A DNA stretch of 25,307 nucleotides, taken from the NCBI GenBank assembly GCA_964432995.1, contig CAYSPU010000060.1, positions 1 to 25,307 on the forward strand, in the 5' to 3' direction. A model generated the notes under the pieces. It saw only the letters and a program-made list of their open reading frames with translations. It was not told the origin of the DNA and ran no database searches. The number at the start of each line of letters is the position of its first letter. Position 1 is the stretch's first letter. This stretch comes from CAYSPU01 sp964432995. GTDB lineage: Bacteria > Verrucomicrobiota > Verrucomicrobiia > Limisphaerales > JAHDYP01. The translations under genes were made by a program, and so were the position numbers. Of this stretch, positions 13,856 through 21,020 are shown in pieces.

Positions 13856-15093
13856 GGGTTCTCCTTTCGCCGTGGATCCGCGGTCCCGGCGGCGGGCGGG
13901 CCGGGAACCGTCTCGACCGGTCGCCGCCGCCACCAACTCGCCAGGAGCGAACCGGAGACGTTCATCCAGGGGCCGAAGATCGCCGGGGCCAAGGCGGCCT
14001 TGGCGCTGTGCAGCGTGTTCATCGCCAGCCCGGAGGCCATGCCGCCGTTCTGCATCCCCACCTCGACCGCGACCGTACGGGCGTCGATAACACTCAGTCG
14101 CAGCGCGCGCGCCCCCCAGTACCCGAAGCAATAGCCGAGGAGATTATGCAGCATGGATGCCGCCAGCAGCGCGGCGCCGACGCGCCGGAGGTCCTCACTG
14201 GATCGCGCCGTGATGATGGCGATGATGAAACAGATGCCGGCCATCGACACCACCGGCAACGCCCGGTCCATCCAGTTTTCCGGCCCGCGAATCCAGAGCG
14301 CCACCACCACCTTGGCCAGCGCCACCACCCCCACCATGGCACAACCGACGATCAAACCGTCGCGCAGCCCGCCCAGAGTCCCCGCCGGCAGCAGCCACAG
14401 GTCGAAGGCAACAATGAAGCTGGCGGCGCCAATAGCGGCGAGAGCGCCCGCGCGGCGGAGGACAGGTTGGCGGCCGTAGAGCAGGCGATTTGCGGCCAGG
14501 CCCGCCACCACCGGGACGATGATCATGTTGATGATGTCGATCATCATCTTGAGGAAACTGACCTCGATATACCGGCCCGCCAGCAGTTTCATCATCAATG
14601 GCGTCATCAGCGGCGACATCAGCGTCGAGACCGCCGTCATCGTCACCGACAGCGCCACGTTGCAGCGCGCCAGGTAGTTGATGACGTTCGACGCCACCCC
14701 GCCCGGGGCCGAGCCGATCAACACCACGCCGGCGGCAATCTCCGCCTCGAAGCCGAATACCCGGGTCAGCCCGTAGCCCACGAACGGCATCACCGTGAAC
14801 TGCAACAGCATGCCGACCACCACCGGCCACGGCATCCGCAACACCCGCGCGAAGTCCGCCGGACTCAAGGTCGTTCCCATCCCGAACATGATGATCTGGA
14901 TCAGGGGCACGATGAGGAACTTGAGGTCGAGCCCGAACCACGTTCCGAAAGCCCCGGGATAGAACATCGAGGCGGCGACAAAGGCGAACACCCAGACCGT
15001 GAACGCGTAGCTCTTCCCCGTCGGGTGCCGCATCAGGCCGCATGCGGCCACGGCCAGAAGCGTCACCAGTGCTGCACCCAGGAATGGCGTCAT
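13852..15093 (-). CDS. Bile acid:sodium symporter (BASS) family transporter
   Basis: This 413-residue inner-membrane protein has about nine to ten hydrophobic helices. It shows family landmarks: GMGTTLSPADFARVLRMP after the second or third helix, GSAPGGVASNVINYLARCNVALSVTMTAVSTLMSP in discontinuous form near residues 127-161, and EVGMQNGGMASGLA near residue 346, the sodium-site/crossover region. BASS proteins move organic anions with sodium; relatives carry bile acids, pyruvate, pantothenate or keto acids. It starts 21 bases after the DUF1080 stop and overlaps the next enolase-superfamily start by four bases, so the three are very likely one transcript. In this setting it probably imports a small carboxylic acid made outside the cytoplasm. 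A charged, proline-rich tail of about 25 residues ends the protein. Confidence 0.9.
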   Translation of the reverse strand: MTPFLGAALVTLLAVAACGLMRHPTGKSYAFTVWVFAFVAASMFYPGAFGTWFGLDLKFLIVPLIQIIMFGMGTTLSPADFARVLRMPWPVVVGMLLQFTVMPFVGYGLTRVFGFEAEIAAGVVLIGSAPGGVASNVINYLARCNVALSVTMTAVSTLMSPLMTPLMMKLLAGRYIEVSFLKMMIDIINMIIVPVVAGLAANRLLYGRQPVLRRAGALAAIGAASFIVAFDLWLLPAGTLGGLRDGLIVGCAMVGVVALAKVVVALWIRGPENWMDRALPVVSMAGICFIIAIITARSSEDLRRVGAALLAASMLHNLLGYCFGYWGARALRLSVIDARTVAVEVGMQNGGMASGLAMNTLHSAKAALAPAIFGPWMNVSGSLLASWWRRRPVETVPGPPAAGTADPRRKENP

Positions 15094-15114
15094 GGGATCC
15101 GGGATCTGTGATTC

Positions 15115-16305
15115 TCAGGGCTGTGCCGGCGGCAATTCGGCGATCCGCAGGTTCCGGAACGAGAGATCCGTCGTCGGATCGTGCCCTTGCAGACTGAGCA
15201 CGCCTGCTTTCGCGCGGTAGCCGCGCCGAGCGCTCTCGTTGGGGGGACGGGTGTCGGTGAAATCGGTGACCTGGCAGCCGTTCACCCAGGTCGCCAGGTG
15301 GGGGCCGTGGGCCAGAATGGTCATCGTGAACCACTCGCGATCCGCGGAGACCACGCGTCGCGCGGGTTGCAGGTTGTAGAGGCCGCCAGTCCCGAAATCC
15401 ACCGGCTGGGCCCGGTCGTCACCTTTCCACTGGTTGCGGATCTGGCTTTCGTAACCGCTCCAGAACTGCCCCGGTGTCGCCCGGAAGAACACCCCACTGT
15501 TCAGATGGGTGCCGTTCGAGATGATCTCCAATTGGAACACGAAATCGGCAAACTCCTGCTCCGACTGCAGGTCGCCGTTTCCATTCTTCACGTTCAGCCA
15601 GCCCTCGGGTGTCACCGAGTAGACCGAGTTGTGCCCGGGCACCACCTTCCAGCCGGACAGGTCCTTGCCGTTGAAGCTCCCCAGCAGTCCCAAAGGCCGC
15701 AGTTTGAGGTTGCGAAAGCGCACCTGCCCCTCGCCCTGTAGGATCTGCAGGGCCACCGGGCCTCGCGCATGCCGGGCACCGTGCGCCTCAGCCAGCGTCC
15801 GCCCGTTGAGGACTACCCCCAGCTTGTCCCGATGCGCCATCAGCGTATAGGTGTTCCAGCGTCCGACCGTCACGGCGCGTTCGGTGGCTTTGGCCAGCTC
15901 GCTGATGCTCCCCGTCGGCCATTTCTCGTGTGTGTCCGCGATGTTCACCTCGTAGGCGTTCTGGCTGGTGATCGCGCCCGTGGCCGGGCTCCGCAGGAAC
16001 ACGCCGCTGTTCGCGCGCGCGTCGACCCAAAACTCAACCTCCAGCACGTAATTGGCAAACTCCGAGGTCGTGCACAAGAAGCCGCCCCCGGACCCGGGCT
16101 GATTGCGGATTTCCCCTCCTTCAACCGTCCACTTCGCATCGCCGCGCGGCACCCAGCCGAAGAGCGTCTCGCCGTCGAAAAGCTGGATCCACCCGTCAGC
16201 AATCTGCTGCGGGGTGAGCATGCCGGGTCGCACCTCTGCCGTCCACGACGGGAGTTGGGCCAGCGACAACACGAGGAACCAAAGAGGGAATCGGATACGG
16301 GGCAT
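15115..16305 (-). CDS. Secreted protein with two DUF1080 (3-keto-disaccharide hydrolase) domains
   Basis: The product is 396 residues. The start at 16305 begins a signal peptide (Pro-Arg-Ile-Arg, then a hydrophobic run to about residue 22) and GGAGGA lies ten bases upstream on the minus strand. Two lectin-like beta-sandwich domains follow: residues about 30-215 (WIQLFDGETLFGW, then FWVDARANSGVFLR, ending in GQVRFRNLKLRPL) and about 220-392 (LGSFNGKDLSGWKV, HLNSGVFFR, ending LSFRNLRIAEL). DUF1080 proteins are abundant in Verrucomicrobiota and Planctomycetota. Some hydrolyse 3-keto-glycosides, while others may only bind glycans. A double-domain protein heading a transporter/dehydratase operon suggests carbohydrate processing at the cell surface or in the periplasm. 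Catalytic residues cannot be assigned safely here. Confidence 0.88.
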   Translation of the reverse strand: MPRIRFPLWFLVLSLAQLPSWTAEVRPGMLTPQQIADGWIQLFDGETLFGWVPRGDAKWTVEGGEIRNQPGSGGGFLCTTSEFANYVLEVEFWVDARANSGVFLRSPATGAITSQNAYEVNIADTHEKWPTGSISELAKATERAVTVGRWNTYTLMAHRDKLGVVLNGRTLAEAHGARHARGPVALQILQGEGQVRFRNLKLRPLGLLGSFNGKDLSGWKVVPGHNSVYSVTPEGWLNVKNGNGDLQSEQEFADFVFQLEIISNGTHLNSGVFFRATPGQFWSGYESQIRNQWKGDDRAQPVDFGTGGLYNLQPARRVVSADREWFTMTILAHGPHLATWVNGCQVTDFTDTRPPNESARRGYRAKAGVLSLQGHDPTTDLSFRNLRIAELPPAQP

Positions 16306-16390
16306 AGTGGATGTATCCTCCAACATCCAAACTCCGAAGACAATCCAAAGCACGCACGGTGTTCTTCCCTGCTGCCAGCCGCACCGCCCA

Positions 16391-16420
16391 TTCCGGACCG
16401 CGGGTCCTCTGACCCGCAGC
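16391..16420 (-). repeat. Dispersed palindromic repeat family B, copy 2 (inverted)
   Basis: TTCCGGACCGCGGGTC at the left and GACCCGCAGC at the right form the reverse complement of the element at 9577-9606, with one base changed in the loop. A half copy (GAGCCGCGGTCCGAAA) follows at about 16485-16500. Confidence 0.85.
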
Positions 16421-16585
16421 AAAACGCACACACCCTTGCCTGCGGCTCCAGCCGCCTCCGCCAAGGCTACGGCCGGCCGAGGACGAGCCGCGGTCCGAAA
16501 CCTTGCGGGCTGTCGGGCGCCCCGATGTCCTCGAACGTCGAACCGCAGCCGCCGGACTGCGTCCCGCGGCGGCTGGATCCTTTAC

Positions 16586-16595
16586 NNNNNNNNNN
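16586..16595. other. Assembly gap (10 Ns) inside an inverted repeat
   Basis: The gap lies in the 389-base intergenic region 16306-16694, with GGCTGGATCC on its left and GGATCCAGCC on its right, so the sequence turns back on itself across the Ns. The region also holds repeat families B and C and a long hairpin. No coding sequence is visible, but the gap could hide more. Confidence 0.95.
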
Positions 16596-16620
16596 GAGCC
16601 CGCGGAGCGGGATCCAGCCA
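16596..16620 (+). repeat. Dispersed repeat family C, copy 1
   Basis: GAGCCCGCGGAGCGGGAT followed by CCAGCCA; it matches 23392-23416 at 24 of 25 bases. It lies directly against the assembly gap and before the hairpin at 16622. Confidence 0.8.
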
Positions 16621-16621
16621 G

Positions 16622-16682
16622 ATCCGCGCCTCGCCCGGACAGCTCACACTGCCGGCGTGAGGTGTCCGGGCGAGGCGCGGAT
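16622..16682. terminator. 20-bp perfect hairpin after the beta-helix gene
   Basis: ATCCGCGCCTCGCCCGGACA (16622-16641) pairs perfectly with 16663-16682. The 21-base loop can itself pair CTCAC with GTGAG. It starts 12 bases beyond the beta-helix stop codon in the direction of minus-strand transcription, so it could terminate that transcript. It lacks a T-run and may instead be a repeat element. Confidence 0.55.
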
Positions 16683-16694
16683 TTGGGCTCACGG

Positions 16695-18782
16695 TCAGTC
16701 CGGGTGCAGCTCTGGTTTGCCTTTGCGCCAGCCATCGTCCTGCAGCCCGATTCGCTCGAACGGGATGGCGCTCACGCCCAAACGCTGTGCCGCTGCCGCA
16801 TCCCACAAAAGCCGGCCGTCGGGCGATTCCCGGAAGTCGGTGGATTCTCTCCACTCGCGGTTGTCGGTCACCTCGCTGCGGCCCGGATCGCGCAGCAGCA
16901 ACCTCTGGCACCGCACGGCCACATTCCGTCGGATGGTGTTCCGGTCGTGGTCTTCGGCCAGGCGCGCCAGCGTGGGATACCGGCCCAGATACAACTCGCG
17001 GTCGACCGCCGGATGCTCCAACGCCTTGGCCACAAACTCGCGCCATCGTTTGTCCCCCCAGGGCGAGAAACTCACCGCCGCGCCGCAGTCGACGAACAAG
17101 TTCCCTTCGACCAGGTTCTCTTTCCCGCCGTGGATCTGCACGCCCCCAAACCCCAGCGCCCCGGCCGAGCACCGTTGGAAGACGTTTCCTTCGATCACCA
17201 CCCCGCAAATCGCGTCGTCCAGGCGAATCCCGGCCTGGCCGGTCGGGACTTCCTCCCCTTTGCGATCCCAGTTCCCCAGGTGATGCCAGTAGTTGTGGCG
17301 GTAGACGTTGCCGCGATAGGTTGCGTTGCCGAACATATCGGCGCCCCCCTGGTCGTCGGACTCGAGCACGACCCGATGGATCTCGTTGAACTCGATCAGA
17401 TGCTCGTTGCCCTCAACGCGCATGGCACTGCTGGCGACATCATGAATCAGGTTGTGCCGGATCCGATTTCCGACGCCATCCAACCACACTCCCGGCGTGT
17501 AGGTGTGATCAATGCGCGACAGATGATGAATGTGGCAGTTCTCGACCACGTGGCCGCCGGGCGCGAGCGTCCGGCGATCCCCACCGGTCACCACCGTTCC
17601 ACCCCGCCCCGTCGTGTGGATGTCGCAGGCCCGAAGCGTGTTCTTCCGGCCGCCCCGGATCTCCACGCCGTTCCCCGCCATTCTCCGGATCGTGCAGCCG
17701 GCGAAGGCGCACTCCTCCCCTTCGCGGATGATCACCCCGTCGGCCGCGGCCAGGTCCCAAAGCAATCCCTCGAACCGAACGTGCGACACGCCGTCCAACT
17801 CGACGAGCGGGAAGGGCACCGTCGAAAGCTCGATCCTGGCCTCTGCCAGTCCGTGGGGCGGATAGAAGTAGAGCCGACCGCGCGTCCGGTCGAGGTACCA
17901 TTCTCCCGGAGCGTCCAGTTCGCAGAGGAGATTCAGGGCGAAATAGCGTTGCCCCTTGCGATACCCGTAGCTGTGCCACGGTTTCGCCAACGTGATCTCC
18001 CGTTTCTCGACGTTGATCGCGGCCACCCGTTCGTAGGAATCCGCCCAGTCCCAGAACCAATATCCGTAGAGCCAGGCGTCGGGTTCGCTCACCCACCGCG
18101 ACGGGCGGTCGCCTTCGTATTGAAACCGGCCTTCGGGCGTGCCCGGTCGATGATCCCAGGCCGACAGCGTGGCGGGCCCCGGAACGTCCGCGGTGCGCAC
18201 GAAGCCTTCGTTCGGCCACCGCGCCAGGGGCATCGGCTTTCCGTCGACGAACAGTTCCATCGCCGGGTGCGTCCGGAAACCCCGGCCGCTGCTGAAACCG
18301 CCGAGCTCGAAGGGGATCACGTTCGTCACGCCGGCCGCCGCCAGGTCCGCCTCCATCACCTTGCCGCGCGCATTCTCCGGCAATCGCTCCAGCACCGCCG
18401 GATCCGTCACCTTCCGGAACTGGCGGATGGCCACTCCCCCCGTGAATCGCGGCGTGCCGCGACCTTCCGCGCGGTAGACGATCGGGCCCTGCTCAGTTCC
18501 CGAATCCTCCGCCGAGAGGCGAAAGGTCTGGCGCACACGGTAGTCGCCACCTCGAATCCACACCTCCGCGCCGCCGCCGGGCAGTGTTCCCTGCTGTTTC
18601 ATGCGCCGGATCTCGTCGCGCGCCCGCTCGAGTGACGGGAATGGTCGCGACCGGGTGCCTGGATTGGTATCGCGGCCGGAGGGGTTCACGTAGAGCTTGG
18701 CGGCGGGGCTGCCGAGGCCGTTCGGCAGGCCGGCCAGCAGCCACCCGCCGACAATCCACAGCACCAGGCGATTCGCATGCAT
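16695..18782 (-). CDS. Secreted right-handed parallel beta-helix protein, possibly a GH141-like glycoside hydrolase
   Basis: This 695-residue protein has a signal peptide (about residues 1-24, ending near GLGSP). The entry segment LYVNPSGRDTNPGTRSRPF with SLERARDEIRR and then LSAEDSGTEQGPIVYRA is the opening typical of large bacterial beta-helix carbohydrate enzymes, including GH141. ELFVDGKPMPLARWPN follows near residue 176. From about residue 340 to 600 short beta-helix coils recur (GVIIREGEECAFAGCTIRRM, NGVEIRGGRKNTLRACDIH, HVVENCHIHHLS and so on). GH141 members include alpha-L-fucosidase and xylanase; polysaccharide lyases are the main alternative. It is upstream of the DUF1080/BASS/dehydratase operon on the same strand but separated by 389 bases and a strong hairpin, so it is probably transcribed separately. 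The substrate is not readable from sequence. Confidence 0.85.
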   Translation of the reverse strand: MHANRLVLWIVGGWLLAGLPNGLGSPAAKLYVNPSGRDTNPGTRSRPFPSLERARDEIRRMKQQGTLPGGGAEVWIRGGDYRVRQTFRLSAEDSGTEQGPIVYRAEGRGTPRFTGGVAIRQFRKVTDPAVLERLPENARGKVMEADLAAAGVTNVIPFELGGFSSGRGFRTHPAMELFVDGKPMPLARWPNEGFVRTADVPGPATLSAWDHRPGTPEGRFQYEGDRPSRWVSEPDAWLYGYWFWDWADSYERVAAINVEKREITLAKPWHSYGYRKGQRYFALNLLCELDAPGEWYLDRTRGRLYFYPPHGLAEARIELSTVPFPLVELDGVSHVRFEGLLWDLAAADGVIIREGEECAFAGCTIRRMAGNGVEIRGGRKNTLRACDIHTTGRGGTVVTGGDRRTLAPGGHVVENCHIHHLSRIDHTYTPGVWLDGVGNRIRHNLIHDVASSAMRVEGNEHLIEFNEIHRVVLESDDQGGADMFGNATYRGNVYRHNYWHHLGNWDRKGEEVPTGQAGIRLDDAICGVVIEGNVFQRCSAGALGFGGVQIHGGKENLVEGNLFVDCGAAVSFSPWGDKRWREFVAKALEHPAVDRELYLGRYPTLARLAEDHDRNTIRRNVAVRCQRLLLRDPGRSEVTDNREWRESTDFRESPDGRLLWDAAAAQRLGVSAIPFERIGLQDDGWRKGKPELHPD

Positions 18783-18860
18783 GGCGTGACGTTAGCCGAT
18801 CCCCCGCGAACGCTCACGGAGAATCGTCTTGAGCCGCAGCCAACGGCCGACGCGCCTGCG

Positions 18861-18891
18861 GCTGCGGGTCGAGAAGACCCGCGGTCCGGAA
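18861..18891 (+). repeat. Dispersed palindromic repeat family B, copy 3
   Basis: A 31-base copy (GCTGCGGGTC, GAGAA loop, GACCCGCGGTCCGGAA) in the divergent region between the beta-helix gene and glycerate kinase, in the same orientation as 9577-9606. It differs by one extra loop base. Confidence 0.85.
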
Positions 18892-18957
18892 CCGCTGGCG
18901 CGCTCTCGATGGTCCGGACTTGCCTCCCTTTCCCCGGAAGGCCCACACTCGCGCGCC

Positions 18958-20112
18958 ATGCCCCTGCGCGTTCTGATTGCTCCCGACAAGTTCAAAGGCA
19001 CCCTCACCGCCGCGGAGGCAGCACGGGCAATCGCCCGAGGCTGGCGACGGGGGCGTCCGGACGACGAACTGACGCTGCTCCCGATCACGGACGGCGGCGA
19101 CGGGTTCGGCGAGGTGCTGCGCCGGACGCTGCAGGCCCGCCCGCGCCAGGCGCGAACGGTGGACGCCGCGCACCGTCCCATTACCGCGCCGTGGTGGCAC
19201 GACGCCGCTTCGTCGACCGCAGTTGTCGAGTCCGCGCGGGTGATCGGTTTGGCGATGCTTCCGGCGGGGCGCTATCACCCGTTTGAGTTGGACACGTTCG
19301 GATTGGCTGCAGTCCTGGCTGCCGCCGCGCGCACCGGTTGTCGCCGTTGTCTCCTTGGAATCGGCGGCAGCGCGACGAACGATGGCGGGTTCGGCCTGGC
19401 GACGGCGCTCGGCTGGCGGTTCGTGGATGACGCGGGCGCGGCGGTGCGCCGTTGGACGGAACTGAGTCGTCTTCGAACGGTGATCCCCCCGGAGGAGCGG
19501 CCGTTCCCCAACATGCAGATTACGGTGGCGGTGGACGTGCAGAATCCCCTTTTGGGGCCGCGCGGCGCGACGCGGGTCTACGGACCACAGAAGGGTGTGC
19601 GCCCGGAGGATCGCGCGCCGGCCGAGGCCTGTCTGCGGCGGCTGGCGGCGGTGGCCCGGCGGCAGTTGGGACGGGACGACGCGGCGCGGCCCGGGTCGGG
19701 GGCGGCAGGCGGGCTAGGCTTTGGGCTGATGGCCTTCGCCGGAAGTCGGTTGCGTCCGGGCTTTGCGCTGTTTGCCGAGCGGGCGCATCTGGAGGACCGG
19801 CTGGAGGCCGCCGATCTGGTGATTACCGGCGAGGGGGCGCTGGATCGCTCGACGTTGATGGGAAAAGGAGTGGGCGAACTGGCTCGGCTTTGTCGGGCGC
19901 GGGGTCGGCCGTGCCTGGGCATTGGGGGACGGGTGACGGAGGCCCGGGCACTGCGTCGTTGGTTTGCGGGCGTGCACGCCCTGGCGCCGGACCTGGTGTC
20001 GGTCCAGGAGGCCCTGGCGGATCCGCGCCGCTGGCTGGGAGAGCGGGCGTGGGGGGTGGCGCGGGCCTGGCCTCCCGGCCAGGCGCATATTCCACACGCT
20101 GGCAGCGTGTGA
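18958..20112 (+). CDS. Glycerate kinase (GarK/GlxK family)
   Basis: This 384-residue cytoplasmic enzyme phosphorylates D-glycerate, feeding glycolysis. Family motifs are complete: LIAPDKFKGTLTA at residues 5-17, LPITDGGDGFGE near 43-54, LLGIGGSATNDGGFGLATALG near 135 (in pieces), PQKGV, GAAGGLGFGL and ITGEGALDRSTLMGKG. The start at 18958 places DKFKGT at the usual distance; the open frame extends 43 codons upstream through a family B repeat and is not used. Length is normal for the family. The gene is divergent from the beta-helix gene, with 175 bases between starts. Its last dozen residues (PPGQAHIPHAGSV) and stop codon are encoded by two consecutive hairpins. Tartronate semialdehyde or glycerate released by sugar-acid breakdown would be a sensible source of substrate. 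Confidence 0.93.
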   Translation: MPLRVLIAPDKFKGTLTAAEAARAIARGWRRGRPDDELTLLPITDGGDGFGEVLRRTLQARPRQARTVDAAHRPITAPWWHDAASSTAVVESARVIGLAMLPAGRYHPFELDTFGLAAVLAAAARTGCRRCLLGIGGSATNDGGFGLATALGWRFVDDAGAAVRRWTELSRLRTVIPPEERPFPNMQITVAVDVQNPLLGPRGATRVYGPQKGVRPEDRAPAEACLRRLAAVARRQLGRDDAARPGSGAAGGLGFGLMAFAGSRLRPGFALFAERAHLEDRLEAADLVITGEGALDRSTLMGKGVGELARLCRARGRPCLGIGGRVTEARALRRWFAGVHALAPDLVSVQEALADPRRWLGERAWGVARAWPPGQAHIPHAGSV

Positions 20113-20120
20113 AATATGCG
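20065..20120 (+). terminator. Tandem hairpins overlapping the glycerate kinase stop codon
   Basis: GCCTGGCC-TCCC-GGCCAGGC occupies 20065-20084. It is followed by a 17-bp stem with one mismatch, CGCATATTCCACACGCT (20084-20100), loop GGC, and AGCGTGTGAAATATGCG (20104-20120). The TGA stop (20110-20112) lies in the right arm. It could act as a terminator, although no T-run follows; a dispersed repeat that supplied a new gene end is equally possible. Confidence 0.6.
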
Positions 20121-20176
20121 GGTCAGAATTGGTTTGTCCGTCGCGGGGACTTCTCTAGTATGTCCGCACACAGTCC

Positions 20177-20965
20177 ATGAGCCGGGCTTTTCGCATCACC
20201 ATGCTGGCGGTGTTTTCCGTCGCCACGATCCTGTTTGGTTGGCAGTTCATGACCAACTACAACCGGATGATGGCGGCCCGCAAGCCGCAGGCGGACACCG
20301 ACATCACGCAGGTGCAGGTTCCGGATTACACCGCCCCGGTCGTCCGCAAGGTGCCGGAAAACTACCGGCTGGCCCCCTGGGGCACGGGCTTCATCGTCTG
20401 CCTGTTCAGCGCCGGACTCCTCATCGCCCACGAAGCTTCCCAATTCCTCGCCGTGCGCGCCATGAAAGCGGTCTACGACGAGGACATCGGCGACATCCCG
20501 CATCCGGATTACGAGAAGGCCGAGGAGGCCTGGTCCCGAGGCGAGTACCTCGAGGCCATCGAGTTGCTGCGCGAGTATCTGAAGGAATACCCGCGTCGGC
20601 AGCACGCCGCCATCCGCATCGCGGAGATTTACGAAAAGGACCTCCGCAACCCGCTGGCGGCGGCGCTCGAGTATGAGGCCGTGCTCCAGCACCACCTCCC
20701 TCCGGAGCGCTGGGGATGGGCGGCGATTCATCTCTGCAACCTCTACTCGGGCCGCCTCAACCAAACCGACAAAGCCATCGCCCTGCTCCGCCGCGTCGAG
20801 TCCGAGTTCGGTGAGACGCGTGCGGGAGAGAAGGCCCGCGAACGACTCGAACAACTGGCCGCGGATGGCGTGATCCCCCCCCTCGAACCGCGTGCCGCGG
20901 AGTCCGCCCCCCAGGAATCGGAGCCGCCGAAGCTCCCGCCCGGGTTCATCCCGCGGAAGCACTGA
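20177..20965 (+). CDS. Membrane-anchored TPR-like protein of unknown function
   Basis: The 262-residue product has two membrane helices, about residues 5-24 and 68-84, separated by a 40-residue loop that would face the periplasm. From about residue 110 to 225 it shows helical-pair repeats of the tetratricopeptide kind: YEKAEEAWSRGEYLEAIELL with REYLKEYPRRQHAAIRIAEI, then PLAAALEYEAVL and WAAIHLCNLYSGRLNQTDKA with IALLRRVESEFG. A proline-rich tail ends the chain. TPR domains bind partner proteins, so a scaffold or assembly role is likely, but no partner is evident. The neighbour dapL starts 55 bases downstream on the same strand, so co-transcription is possible without implying shared function. 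Confidence 0.85.
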   Translation: MSRAFRITMLAVFSVATILFGWQFMTNYNRMMAARKPQADTDITQVQVPDYTAPVVRKVPENYRLAPWGTGFIVCLFSAGLLIAHEASQFLAVRAMKAVYDEDIGDIPHPDYEKAEEAWSRGEYLEAIELLREYLKEYPRRQHAAIRIAEIYEKDLRNPLAAALEYEAVLQHHLPPERWGWAAIHLCNLYSGRLNQTDKAIALLRRVESEFGETRAGEKARERLEQLAADGVIPPLEPRAAESAPQESEPPKLPPGFIPRKH

Positions 20966-21020
20966 ACCAAACCCGGGGTCGTCTCCGAACCGGATCTCCT
21001 CCGGCAGCCCTCATTGATCC

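Noticed and set aside
16503..18635. 710-codon plus-strand open frame opposite the beta-helix gene
   Set aside because: It reads through the Ns and a repeat and has no known motif, whereas the minus strand encodes a signal peptide and recurring beta-helix coils.
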